Assembly: GCA_964567855.1 (NCBI GenBank)
Contig: CAZMOE010000021.1
Coordinates: forward strand, 1 to 38,638
Reading direction: 5' to 3'
Source: Liminaster sp964567855
GTDB taxonomy: Bacteria > Bacteroidota > Bacteroidia > Bacteroidales > UBA3663
DNA length: 38,638 nucleotides
The notes beneath the pieces were generated by a model. That model was not told the origin of the DNA. It searched no databases and saw only the letters and a program-made list of their open reading frames with translations. This document shows, in pieces, positions 23,871 to 32,937 of the stretch; within the stretch, counting starts at the first letter, position 1, and each line of letters begins with the position of its first letter. The position numbers were made by a program, and so were the translations under genes.

Positions 23871-24845
23871 ATGATGAAGATAAAAGCGATTTTATATACG
23901 GGGCTGTTGGCCTGCTGTTTTTTAATAGCACCTTTACGCTCCTTTCTTTTTGCCGGGAACTTGCCTCCTATCCATATCTGGAAGGCGACATCTGCACAAC
24001 GGCACGATGTGCTTCTTACACCCTATTTAGCGGATGGCGGCCCCCGGGGCAACGCCTCAAGTGCGGTGATCGTCTGTCCCGGCGGCAGTTATTCCTGGTT
24101 GTCCCGGGAGACGGAGGGGCACGGCGTGGCCCGCTGGCTGCAGGAGAACGGGATTTCGGCTTTCGTGCTGGAGTATCGTGTTCAGGGGGTACCGTCGTTT
24201 GTGACCCATTATCGCCTGCTTGCCCGTGGGGTGCGGTATCCGGATGCGCTTCGGGATCTTCAGCGCTCCATCCAGATCGTTCGGGAACGTGCGGAAGAGT
24301 TGGGCATTGACCCGGAACGGCTCGGTGTGATGGGCTTTTCGGCCGGCGGGCATTTGGTCATGTCCGCGGGAGAATTTTTCGGCACGGATTTCTTGTCTCC
24401 GCTCGGCATCGTATCGCAGGTGTCGTTGCGGCCGGACTTTGTGGCCGCTATTTATCCGGTTGTGACGATGTCTGATGCGAGGTATGTCCACAAACGTTCC
24501 CGGCGGGCGCTGCTCGGTGAATGGGGAAAGTTTCGCCAGCCGTTGCGGGACAGTCTTTCGTTGGAGAAGCATGTCCGCCCCGACACTCCTCCGGTTTTCT
24601 TGGTCAATTGTGTCGACGATCCGACCGTGAAATACCAGAACTCGGTCTTGCTGGACTCCGCTCTGACCGCGGAAGATATTCCTCACTGGTATTTGCAGTT
24701 TCATACGGGCGGCCACGGCTTTGGAGCCGACGGGGAGAAGGCTTCGCCCGAATGTATCGCATGGAAAAATGAATTTTTGCTGTGGCAGCAGGGCCTGTGG
24801 CAATCAGATAGTCGTAATGTAACTTATAAAAGAACCGCCAGATGA
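23871..24845 (+). CDS. Exported alpha/beta hydrolase (esterase/acetyl-xylan-esterase-like)
   Basis: A 324-residue serine hydrolase. The oxyanion motif VCPGGSYSW (68-76), nucleophile Ser157 in GFSAGGH, acid Asp249 or Asp250 in CVDDPTV and His282 in TGGHGFG make a complete triad. The N-terminus is a signal sequence with LLAC (12-15) that could be a lipobox, though hydrophobic residues continue beyond it, so either a lipoprotein or a long signal peptide is possible. Homologues act on polysaccharide or lipid esters. Its 3' end overlaps the ligase gene by 4 bases (ATGA), so it belongs to the cluster and may trim or transfer the polyene ester outside the inner membrane (inference). Two adjacent ATGs (23871, 23874) could start it. 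Confidence 0.85.
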   Translation: MMKIKAILYTGLLACCFLIAPLRSFLFAGNLPPIHIWKATSAQRHDVLLTPYLADGGPRGNASSAVIVCPGGSYSWLSRETEGHGVARWLQENGISAFVLEYRVQGVPSFVTHYRLLARGVRYPDALRDLQRSIQIVRERAEELGIDPERLGVMGFSAGGHLVMSAGEFFGTDFLSPLGIVSQVSLRPDFVAAIYPVVTMSDARYVHKRSRRALLGEWGKFRQPLRDSLSLEKHVRPDTPPVFLVNCVDDPTVKYQNSVLLDSALTAEDIPHWYLQFHTGGHGFGADGEKASPECIAWKNEFLLWQQGLWQSDSRNVTYKRTAR

Positions 24846-26161
24846 TGCTTGATAAAGACAAAGACATAGAATTTCGTCCGGCCGACGAAATAAAGGCCTT
24901 TCAGGAAGATCGCCTCCGGCAGGCGATGGCCTACCTCAATACGCATTCCCGTTACTATCGCCGGATGTTCGACAGATATGAGATCAATATCGATAAAATC
25001 CGGACGTTGGAGGACTTGGTGAAGATTCCTTTCACCGAAAAAAAAGATTTGCAGCTTTTCAATGAAGACTTTCTCTGTTGCCCGAGGGAAAAGGTGGTCG
25101 ATTATATCACGACCTCCGGTACCTTGGGTGATCCCGTGACGTTCGGATGCACTGAGCGGGACCTGCAGCGGCTGGCCTACAACGAATGCAAGTCATTTGC
25201 CTGCGCCGGCGTCCGCCCCGGCAATGTCATTCAGCTGATGACCACGCTCGACAAACGTTTTATGGCTGGCCTGGCCTATTTCCTCGGCATCCGGGAGCTG
25301 GGGGCCGGGGTGATACGGGTTGGAAACGGTATTCCCGAACTGCAGTGGGATACGATCCGGCGCATTCAGCCAGACACCATCATGTGTGTGCCCTCTTTCA
25401 TCCTGCGTCTGATAGAATATGCCGAAGGGCATGGCATCGATTATCGTAATTCCAGCATTCGCCGCATCATAGGAATCGGTGAAGGGTTGCGTGAACAGGA
25501 CTTCTCGCTCAATCTTTTGGGCAAGAGAATCAGGGAGAAGTGGGATGTGGAACTTTTCGCCACCTATTCATCCACAGAGATGGGGGCCACGTTTTCGGAG
25601 TGCGAATATTCCTGCGGCGGACATGTTCATCCTGAACTTGTGATTGTGGAAATCATAGGAGATGACAATCTTCCTGTGCCTGACGGAGAGGCAGGCGAGG
25701 TCGTGGTGACGACGCTCGGAGTAGAGGGAATGCCGCTGCTACGGTTTAGGACGGGCGATATTGCTGCCAAACGGGTGGAAACTTGTCGTTGTGGCCGCAA
25801 TAGTTACAGGTTGACGCCGCTGATAGGGCGGAAGAACAATATGATCAAGCTGAAAGGAACGACTCTTTACCCGCCGGCCGTCAACGACGTACTGGATAAT
25901 ACGGATTATGTTGAAAATTATGTTGTCGTCGTGCAGGATAGTTCCGCCGGTACCGATGAGGTCATTGTCAAAATCGGGGTGAAGGCCGGATATACGGTAG
26001 CCGATGCCGATATTGTCAAGGATTTGAAAGACCGCTTCCGTTCCCGCATCCGCGTCGCGCCGTTGGTGGAGATTCATCCAGTAGAAGAGATTCACCGGAT
26101 TAATTTTCCGGCCAAAAGCCGAAAGCCCGTGAAGTTTATCGATAAAAGAACGAGAGGATAG
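24842..26161 (+). CDS. PaaK-like adenylating ligase (aryl-acid activation)
   Basis: A 439-residue member of the phenylacetate-CoA ligase branch of ANL enzymes. The phosphate-binding motif TTSGTLGDPVTF lies at about 89-100, YSSTEMG in the middle is the adenylate-binding motif, and LRFRTGDIA precedes the ETCRCGRNS zinc-type Cys pair and the hinge LIGRKNNMIKLKGTTLYPP. It should adenylate p-coumarate and load it onto CoA or the cluster ACP to start the polyene. It overlaps the hydrolase gene by ATGA and precedes the exporter by 4 bases. Confidence 0.9.
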   Translation: MMLDKDKDIEFRPADEIKAFQEDRLRQAMAYLNTHSRYYRRMFDRYEINIDKIRTLEDLVKIPFTEKKDLQLFNEDFLCCPREKVVDYITTSGTLGDPVTFGCTERDLQRLAYNECKSFACAGVRPGNVIQLMTTLDKRFMAGLAYFLGIRELGAGVIRVGNGIPELQWDTIRRIQPDTIMCVPSFILRLIEYAEGHGIDYRNSSIRRIIGIGEGLREQDFSLNLLGKRIREKWDVELFATYSSTEMGATFSECEYSCGGHVHPELVIVEIIGDDNLPVPDGEAGEVVVTTLGVEGMPLLRFRTGDIAAKRVETCRCGRNSYRLTPLIGRKNNMIKLKGTTLYPPAVNDVLDNTDYVENYVVVVQDSSAGTDEVIVKIGVKAGYTVADADIVKDLKDRFRSRIRVAPLVEIHPVEEIHRINFPAKSRKPVKFIDKRTRG

Positions 26162-26165
26162 AAAG

Positions 26166-29111
26166 ATGAAAGTGTTTCTGTGGTTATACGATCTGCTGCA
26201 CACACGGCGGTGGTTGCGCGGTGCGTTGCTGTCGGGGCTGATTGTGCTGTTGGTGTCGCTGGCCCTCACGCTTCGCTACCAGGAAGACATTTCGGCCTTC
26301 CTGCCACTGGATGCCAGGCAGCGTAAAGCCATGACTTTGTGGCAAAATATTTCGGCCTCCGACCGGCTGGTCGTTTTATTCGAGCTCCGGGATACGGCTG
26401 CGGTCGATATCGACCGTTTGATCGCCGCAGTCGACACTTTCGGGATTTTATTGGAAGAAGAGGCCGATCCGGATATTGCGGCGACCTATGCCCCCGGGAT
26501 AGACGATGAGCGGCTTGCTCTCCTTACGGATAATATATTTGACAGAATCCCTTTATTTCTTACCGATTCCGACTATCAGCGGATGGGAGACATGTGCTGC
26601 GATACGGTAGCAGTCAGGAATACTCTTGCCGCTGTCCGCGGCATGCTCTTGTCACCTGCCGGCAGCGGTCAGGCCGAATCCTTGCAGCGGGACCCGCTGG
26701 GATTGTTCTTGCCGGTGGTTCGCCGGTTACAGCAATATCAGGCCGGTGTCCGTCATAGTCTTCACGACGGTTATATTTTTACTCCGGACGACCGTAAGGC
26801 TATTGCCATGCTTTCGTCTCCCTATGGATCGAGCGAGACCGCCCGTAACGCGGAACTGATGGGCACTCTGGAGCGTGTTACCGCCCGTCTCTCGGCCGCC
26901 ATGCCTGAGGTCTATTCCCATATCGTCGGTGCGCCGGCCATAGCGGTCACCAACGCTTCTCGGATCAAGACCGACAGCATTGTGGCGGTTTCCATCGCTG
27001 CCGTGTTGATACTTCTCCTTTTGCTGTGGGCCTTCCGTAACTTTCGCAGTCTGCTGTTCATCGTTGTTTCTGTCGGCTTCGGCTGGCTTTTTGCCATGGC
27101 CGGCATCGCGTTGCTTCGTGATCAGATCTCTATCATCGTATTAGGTATCGCGTCGGTTATCATCGGCATTGCGGTCAATTATCCCCTGCATTATGTCGCC
27201 CACCTCCGGCATCAGCCGTTGCCGCGTGCGGCGTTGCGGGAAATCGTTACACCGCTTCTGATCGGCAATGTGACCACCGTGGGGGCATTTCTGTGTCTGG
27301 TGCCTCTGGAAGCGCCGGCGTTGCGGGATCTGGGGCTATTCAGTTCGCTGATGCTGGTGGGCACGATATTGTTCGTATTGCTCTTCTTGCCCCATTGGGT
27401 CAAAGTGAAACCGGCGGATAGCCACGGAGCGGAGGCTCCGTTCGGATCCTCGGAATCTACATTGCAGGAAAATTCCTCTTCGAGTCTGCCGCAGGGAGAA
27501 AAGCGAGGCTTTGTTCCTGCCGCCGGGTGGCGCTACCTGCGTCTTGCAGGATGGGCGCTCTTTCTGCTACTTACGCTGTTCTTCGGATATCATTCTACGG
27601 GCATTTCTTTTGATTCCGATCTCCATAATATCAACTACATGACCGACGGACAGCGGCAGGATCTGGCCGCCTTTGCCGCGTTGCAGGGCGAGGCCCGGAC
27701 GGTGACGGTTTATGTGGCGGCGGAAGATTCGGCTTGGGATGCCGCTTTGCAGCATATAGAACGGTTGCAGCCCGAATTCGGTCGTTTGCAGTCTTCCGGT
27801 ACGATTGCGGGCTTTAAAAGCCCGGCGGATTTCCTTCCTTCCGGCAGTATGCAGTCCGTCCGATGGCGGCGGTGGCAGGCGTTTTATGCGGAACACGGTG
27901 AGGCCCTTCTGCAACTGTTGCGTAGTGAAGCGCAGGCTGCCGGGTTTCGCCGGGAAGCCTTTTTGCCTTTCGAGGAACTATGGACCCGCTTGGGAGATGC
28001 TACCTCGGAAGACGGGATTGCGGCCTCCTGGGAGGATCTTAAGCCGTTGGCCGAAGCGGTTTTCGGCAACTATCTGGTCGGCGACAGCGCCGCTTGTACG
28101 GTTATCGCCCAATTGCAGGTCGTGCCCGCCGGAGTGGCTGCTGTAGAGGCCGCATTCCGGCAGGAGCATCCCGACCTCTTCGTCTTTGATATTGCCGGCA
28201 TCAACCGTTCGGTTTCCAATACGCTTTCCGATCAGTTCAATTATATTTGCTGGGCTTGCGGTCTGATTGTTTTTGCTTTCCTGTGGCTTTCTTTCGGTCG
28301 CCTCGAGCTTGCGGCGCTTGCTTTTTTGCCGATGGCGGTCAGCTGGTTGTGGATATTGGGGATTATGGAACTATGCGGTATCCGTTTCAATATCGTCAAT
28401 GTGATTCTTGCCACATTTATCTTCGGACAGGGTGATGACTATACCATCTTCATTACGGAAGGTCTTATGTACGAATATGCCTATCGCCGCCGCCTTCTGG
28501 CCTCTTATAAGCAGGGCATTCTGTTTTCCGCCCTTATCATGTTTATCGGTATCGGCTCTCTTGTCGTGGCCCGCCATCCGGCTTTGTTTTCATTGGCCGA
28601 AGTAACCGTTGTCGGCATGATTTCCGTGGTTCTGATGGCTTGGCTGCTGCCTCCGGCCGTCTTCGGTTTTCTGGTCCGCCACCGTGATGGAAGGTATCGG
28701 GATGTTCCGTTGACCATCAGCTCGTTGCTTTCCGGACTGAAACGTCCTCAGGCTCCCCGTACGATCGGGGATTGCAGGCGCTACGTTGTGTCCAAATACG
28801 CCTATAAGGGAGCCGACACGGAACGGCGCGCCCGGCGCTTCTTCCGTACTTCATCGGAGGTGCTTGCCCGTCTCGAACGCTATGACGGCAACGGTGTTGT
28901 GATCATCTACGGCAACGGGCAGGGCGAAGCAGGCCTCGTGTGCGCCCTTCTCCATCCCGTCGCGACGGTTTATGCTTGCGATAGTGATCCCGACAGCGTC
29001 GCCTTGGCCGCTTCCTGTACCCTTTTACCTCCTAACCTGCATATTTTAAACACCACCGATCTTCCGCCTGCGGTCTGCCGCGCCGCCGATGCGACTTTCG
29101 ACTTTCGTTGA
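26166..29111 (+). CDS. MMPL/RND-family exporter with C-terminal Rossmann-like domain
   Basis: A 981-residue transporter with two RND halves: TM1 (about 17-37), a periplasmic domain, TM2-6 (about 268-410), a Ser/Glu-rich cytoplasmic linker, TM7 (about 458-478), a second periplasmic domain and TM8-12 (about 695-840). Motif-rich segments such as GIASVIIGIAVNYPLHY and FGQGDDYTIFITEG lie in the sterol/lipid-exporter style helices. Residues about 870-981 add a soluble domain with VVIIYGNGQGEAGLVCALL and YACDSDPDSVALAASC, which resemble motif I and the acidic strand-2 end of a SAM-binding Rossmann fold. It is last in the operon and should move the lipid-linked pigment to the outer envelope. The C-terminal domain may be a vestigial or active methyltransferase. 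Confidence 0.88.
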   Translation: MKVFLWLYDLLHTRRWLRGALLSGLIVLLVSLALTLRYQEDISAFLPLDARQRKAMTLWQNISASDRLVVLFELRDTAAVDIDRLIAAVDTFGILLEEEADPDIAATYAPGIDDERLALLTDNIFDRIPLFLTDSDYQRMGDMCCDTVAVRNTLAAVRGMLLSPAGSGQAESLQRDPLGLFLPVVRRLQQYQAGVRHSLHDGYIFTPDDRKAIAMLSSPYGSSETARNAELMGTLERVTARLSAAMPEVYSHIVGAPAIAVTNASRIKTDSIVAVSIAAVLILLLLLWAFRNFRSLLFIVVSVGFGWLFAMAGIALLRDQISIIVLGIASVIIGIAVNYPLHYVAHLRHQPLPRAALREIVTPLLIGNVTTVGAFLCLVPLEAPALRDLGLFSSLMLVGTILFVLLFLPHWVKVKPADSHGAEAPFGSSESTLQENSSSSLPQGEKRGFVPAAGWRYLRLAGWALFLLLTLFFGYHSTGISFDSDLHNINYMTDGQRQDLAAFAALQGEARTVTVYVAAEDSAWDAALQHIERLQPEFGRLQSSGTIAGFKSPADFLPSGSMQSVRWRRWQAFYAEHGEALLQLLRSEAQAAGFRREAFLPFEELWTRLGDATSEDGIAASWEDLKPLAEAVFGNYLVGDSAACTVIAQLQVVPAGVAAVEAAFRQEHPDLFVFDIAGINRSVSNTLSDQFNYICWACGLIVFAFLWLSFGRLELAALAFLPMAVSWLWILGIMELCGIRFNIVNVILATFIFGQGDDYTIFITEGLMYEYAYRRRLLASYKQGILFSALIMFIGIGSLVVARHPALFSLAEVTVVGMISVVLMAWLLPPAVFGFLVRHRDGRYRDVPLTISSLLSGLKRPQAPRTIGDCRRYVVSKYAYKGADTERRARRFFRTSSEVLARLERYDGNGVVIIYGNGQGEAGLVCALLHPVATVYACDSDPDSVALAASCTLLPPNLHILNTTDLPPAVCRAADATFDFR

Positions 29112-29236
29112 GGCGGTCGCCGCAATGCAGGAGCCGCCGCACAGAACCCTGGTGGTCGAATCGGCAGAAAATATGATTGTTAAAACGATATAAGTGATGC
29201 AAAAAAATGGCGGGGAAATGTTTTTAACAGACAATT

Positions 29237-29268
29237 TTTGTGTATTCGCACATTTTGTTTTATCTTCG
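29237..29268 (+). promoter_or_regulatory. Promoter of the YD-repeat lipoprotein gene
   Basis: TTTG (29237-29240), a 20-base spacer and TATCTTCG (29261-29268) fit the Bacteroidota promoter with one change in the -7 box (TTCG for TTTG). The leader would be about 45 bases. An upstream in-frame ATG-like start at 29238 lies inside the -33 element and is excluded. Confidence 0.6.
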
Positions 29269-29321
29269 CCGCAGAAAGAATATTCTCCAAAAACATTAAA
29301 ATCAATACACATTTACACATT

Positions 29322-30419
29322 ATGAAGAAAATTTTCGGATACGGGGCTGTATGTACAACACTCCTCGTTGCTGCAAGTTGCGGCGAAAAGAAATCCAATG
29401 AAGTTGCCGCTCCTACGGCAGAGCCGGTTGTTTATACCGATACTGTCCGCCATACGAATGGCAAGGGTGTCTATAATTTTATGGAAGTCAGAGGTTACGA
29501 TGCCCAGGGACAGCTGGCTGTTGTCGATGGCTATAAAGTAAAAGAAGACAAGACCACCGTCGCTTCCGAGCAGACCATTTACCGGAACGGTATGCCGGTT
29601 TACATCAAGTATGTGGATGAGAACGGCAATCTTACCGGCGAAGAACTCTCCGTATATACCGACGGCCGTATTACCGAAACTCTCGTGAAGGCATTCAATT
29701 CCGAGAAACAGAAAATGCAGGACAAGTCGAAGGTGGTTTATACCTATGACGCTGCAGGCAATGTGACCAATATTCTTGAATCCGTTTGCGAAAATCTGCA
29801 CTGGAACAATGCCTATGAGTGGACGTATGCTTACGACGAGCAGGGCCGTGTCTCCGACCGTAAGGACTATACCTATTCCGATGGCCGCAAGCAGTCCCGC
29901 TGGGAACTTTATACTTACGATGAAAATGGTCGTCTGTCCATTTTCGATTATTACTTCTTCGATATCCGCAAGGGCCGTCAGAAACATGATTCAAAGACCT
30001 CTTATTCCTACAACGCCGCCGGTTTGCTTGAGAAGGCTGTCGTAGAGCGTCACAAGAACACCTTGAAACGTGAACTGGTGAAGTCCCGTGAGTATATTTA
30101 CGAGTACAACGATAAAGGTCAGCTGACCTATTTTGCCCGTCAGAAGTACACGGTTGCTACCAAGTCCCTGAACAACGAGCTTACCACCAACAGCATCTAT
30201 GATGAGCAGAACCGTCTTGTTCAGCGCAACAGCATCTCTCTGGTAAGACCTAAATCAGAGTCTGCTTACATCGCCTACTCTTATTCCGACGGTGCCATCA
30301 GTCCGACTTCCGTTGCAGAGACCTGCAAGACCTCTTTCTTTATTCCGGTTGCAGATGGCAAGCCGGTTGTCAACCTTTCGGAAGCCAACAGGTCGCTTAC
30401 CGAGACGGAAGATGAATAA
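29322..30419 (+). CDS. Lipoprotein with YD/RHS-like repeats
   Basis: A 365-residue predicted lipoprotein: signal KKIFGYGAVCTTLLVAAS with the lipidated Cys in AASCGEK. The rest is a series of short beta repeats of the YD type (Y-x-Y-D-x-x-G-x-L), for example VYTYDAAGNVTNI, WTYAYDEQGRVSDR, LYTYDENGRLSIF, SYSYNAAGLLEKA and YIYEYNDKGQLTYF, about eight in all. Unlike true RHS toxins it is short and carries no toxin domain. It should be anchored in the outer membrane, possibly facing outside; function unknown. It has its own promoter and terminator, so it is probably unrelated to the pigment genes. Confidence 0.85.
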   Translation: MKKIFGYGAVCTTLLVAASCGEKKSNEVAAPTAEPVVYTDTVRHTNGKGVYNFMEVRGYDAQGQLAVVDGYKVKEDKTTVASEQTIYRNGMPVYIKYVDENGNLTGEELSVYTDGRITETLVKAFNSEKQKMQDKSKVVYTYDAAGNVTNILESVCENLHWNNAYEWTYAYDEQGRVSDRKDYTYSDGRKQSRWELYTYDENGRLSIFDYYFFDIRKGRQKHDSKTSYSYNAAGLLEKAVVERHKNTLKRELVKSREYIYEYNDKGQLTYFARQKYTVATKSLNNELTTNSIYDEQNRLVQRNSISLVRPKSESAYIAYSYSDGAISPTSVAETCKTSFFIPVADGKPVVNLSEANRSLTETEDE

Positions 30420-30437
30420 TCCTGTTTGAAATTTATC

Positions 30438-30486
30438 ATCGAGAGCCGAAGATTATCTCAATTTTGGGCTCTCGATTCTTTTTCTT
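30438..30486 (+). terminator. Intrinsic terminator before ligA
   Basis: ATCGAGAGCC (30438-30447) and GGCTCTCGAT (30467-30476) form a perfect 10-base-pair stem with a 19-base loop, followed by TCTTTTTCTTT. It ends the lipoprotein transcript. Confidence 0.75.
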
Positions 30487-30534
30487 TATACATTATCAGT
30501 TCTCCGTTTATTTCATTTTATTGACCTTACAGGA

Positions 30535-32757
30535 ATGTACACGCTTACTGACTTCCGGCATCGCAATCCCGACGACCAGCGTTCTCTTACCGATGCGCTG
30601 GCATTCGCATCTTATAGGTATTATGTCGAAAATGATCCGCCGATGTCGGATTTTGAATTCGATATGGAGTTCAAGCAGCTGCAGCGGCTTGAAGCAGCAT
30701 CGGGGACGGTCTATCCCAATTCGCCGACATTGCGTGTCGGCTCGGACATACAGGGCGGCTTCGAAAAGCGGAAGCATCTCATCCCGATGCAGTCTATCGA
30801 AAATGTTTATAGCGACGAGGAATTGCAGGCGTGGCTGGTTTCTACGTACGGGCGGCTGCATACCGCTTTCCCTGAGGATGAAATTTCGTTCACTTATGAG
30901 CCCAAATACGACGGGGTCTCCATTTCCCTGATTTATTCCGACGGGGTGTTGACCGACGCAATCACCCGCGGCAATCAGATAGAGGGGGAATCGGTCTATG
31001 AAAACGTCCGGACGGTAAAGAATATCCCTCTTGTACTGGACCGGAACGTGTGTCCTTCGTTGCCGGCCTATTTTGAAGTGCGTGGCGAGGTGCTGATGAC
31101 CCAGCCGATGTTCCTGCGCCTTAATGAGGCGCGGCAAGCGGCCGGAGAGCGGCCGTTTGCCAATAAGCGGAATGCCGCTTCCGGATCGCTGAAACAGTTG
31201 GATCCGAAGGTGACGGCGCGGCGCGGGCTGGTGATCAACGCCTTTGCAGCCTATTCGACCGATCAGGCATTTCAGCAGAGGGCGATGGCTTCGCAGGAGG
31301 AGACGCTGGCATTGCTGCGGGCGTTCGGATTTTCGTATTATGGCGAAGAGCGGGCGTTTACCGATATATCCATACTGACAGAGGAGATCAACCGGTTCGA
31401 CGAGGTGCGCAAATCGCATGTCTTGCCTTATGACTGCGATGGCGTTGTCGTCAAGGTCAACCGCAGGAAACACCAGGAATATTTAGGATTGAACACCACA
31501 TTCCCGAACTGGTGCAAGGCGCGCAAATTTCCGCAGGAAGCATCGTCTACGATGGTCAAGGGTGTGACCTTTCAGGTCGGTATGACCGGGCACATCACCC
31601 CTGTCGCCGAACTGGAACCGACGGTCATCAGCGGGTCGGTCGTTTCCCGGGCCACGCTGAACAATGAAAACTATATCAGGACGCTCGGCCTGCAGGTGGG
31701 AAGCTATGTATTCGTGCAGAAAGCCGGAGAAGTTATCCCGCAGGTGGCGGAAGTGGACGAGGAACGCAATCGTGCGGAGGGGGTGGCGCTGCAAGAGGTC
31801 GTTTTCCCGACGCAGTGCCCCTGTTGCGGCTTCGCATTGGAGCGAAAGGGGGAATATTGGATCTGCCCCAATCATCATTGCCCTGAACAGATTCTCCAGC
31901 GGCTGGAATACTGGTGCGGCAAGGATTGCGCCAACATCCGCGGTCTGGGACCGAATATCCTTCGTGATTTTATCGATAAACTGGGCATCGGATCGGTCAA
32001 TGATCTGTATCGCAGGTTTGTCCTGGATGAAATGGCGGATACCGTTGCCCGTGGCGATGGAAACAACACGTCCGGAAGTGTTGCCGGGACAGCAGGAAAT
32101 GGAGCAAGTCCGCTGGAAGAGGGAGATCTCTTTGCGAGTGTGGAAGAAGAGGAGGCACCGACATGCCGACAGGCAGTTATGGAGGCTTTGGGAGATGGTT
32201 ATGCCGAGAAATCGGTGAATCTTTTCTTTGACGGTATCCGGCGGAGCATCGGTACGCTGACATTGGACCGCATGATCGGCGGTTTCGGCATTGACGGAGT
32301 CGGCAAGATTACCGGCCGTCTGTTGGCTGCCCATTTTCAGTCGCTCGAAGCTTTTCGCGCGGCTGCATTCGAGGATCTTGTTTCTATCGACGGTATCGGC
32401 GAGGTGATGGCGAATGCCATTCTTGAATTTCTCGGTCCTTCCGGTCATATCGCCGACTACTCCTGCCTTTCCGATCCCCGTTACGGTTTCAATACTGCTT
32501 ATGCGGCGGCAGAGCGCCTTGGCAGCGCCTTGGAAGGAAAGACCATCATCTTTACAGGAACCTCTTACCGCTTCAAACGCGACGAGATCAAGAGTTTCTT
32601 TACCGCTCACGGCGCAAAATATGTCGGTTCTGTCTCCGGTAAAGTCGATTACGTCATCACCGGAGACGCTCCCGGTCAGAATAAACTTACCAAAGCGCGC
32701 CAGTTAGGCGTCGAAATCATCGATGAGCGTGCTTTCTATGAAAAATATAGCCTCTGA
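30535..32757 (+). CDS. ligA: NAD-dependent DNA ligase
   Basis: Seals nicks in DNA using NAD. The 740-residue protein has the adenylation domain with nucleophile Lys124 in YEPKYDGVSI, an OB fold, the four-Cys zinc site CPCCGFALERKG...CPNHHCPEQ, helix-hairpin-helix repeats and a C-terminal BRCT domain (LEGKTIIFTGTSYRF to the end). It is about 60-70 residues longer than most LigA proteins because of a low-complexity, acidic insert (about 499-543) inside the HhH region. The start at 30535 gives the normal N-terminus. Confidence 0.97.
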   Translation: MYTLTDFRHRNPDDQRSLTDALAFASYRYYVENDPPMSDFEFDMEFKQLQRLEAASGTVYPNSPTLRVGSDIQGGFEKRKHLIPMQSIENVYSDEELQAWLVSTYGRLHTAFPEDEISFTYEPKYDGVSISLIYSDGVLTDAITRGNQIEGESVYENVRTVKNIPLVLDRNVCPSLPAYFEVRGEVLMTQPMFLRLNEARQAAGERPFANKRNAASGSLKQLDPKVTARRGLVINAFAAYSTDQAFQQRAMASQEETLALLRAFGFSYYGEERAFTDISILTEEINRFDEVRKSHVLPYDCDGVVVKVNRRKHQEYLGLNTTFPNWCKARKFPQEASSTMVKGVTFQVGMTGHITPVAELEPTVISGSVVSRATLNNENYIRTLGLQVGSYVFVQKAGEVIPQVAEVDEERNRAEGVALQEVVFPTQCPCCGFALERKGEYWICPNHHCPEQILQRLEYWCGKDCANIRGLGPNILRDFIDKLGIGSVNDLYRRFVLDEMADTVARGDGNNTSGSVAGTAGNGASPLEEGDLFASVEEEEAPTCRQAVMEALGDGYAEKSVNLFFDGIRRSIGTLTLDRMIGGFGIDGVGKITGRLLAAHFQSLEAFRAAAFEDLVSIDGIGEVMANAILEFLGPSGHIADYSCLSDPRYGFNTAYAAAERLGSALEGKTIIFTGTSYRFKRDEIKSFFTAHGAKYVGSVSGKVDYVITGDAPGQNKLTKARQLGVEIIDERAFYEKYSL

Positions 32758-32829
32758 CAGAGGCTTGTCGCCGCTTCTTTTGTTGCCGGAAGGACCGGTA
32801 AGGGAATAGACGACGGTAGCGGCAAAAGA

Positions 32830-32854
32830 AAACCGGCCGTAAACCGGCCGGTTT
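32830..32854. terminator. Bidirectional terminator between ligA and trmD
   Basis: AAACCGGCC (32830-32838) and GGCCGGTTT (32846-32854) form a 9-base-pair stem with a 7-base loop. A-rich sequence before and T-rich sequence after suit termination of both the + strand ligA and - strand trmD transcripts, which converge here. Confidence 0.7.
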
Positions 32855-32937
32855 GTCGTTCCCGTCTGTCCGGAAGGGGGACGAAGCATGTGGTTGCCCG
32901 TTCCCGCCCGGCGGTTTCGTGCTCTTGCGGTGTATGT

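Noticed and set aside
19501..25880. Frequent GCCGGC/CCGGCCG words
   Set aside because: They follow GCC and GGC codon use in a GC-rich coding region; I could not show enrichment beyond that without counting statistics.
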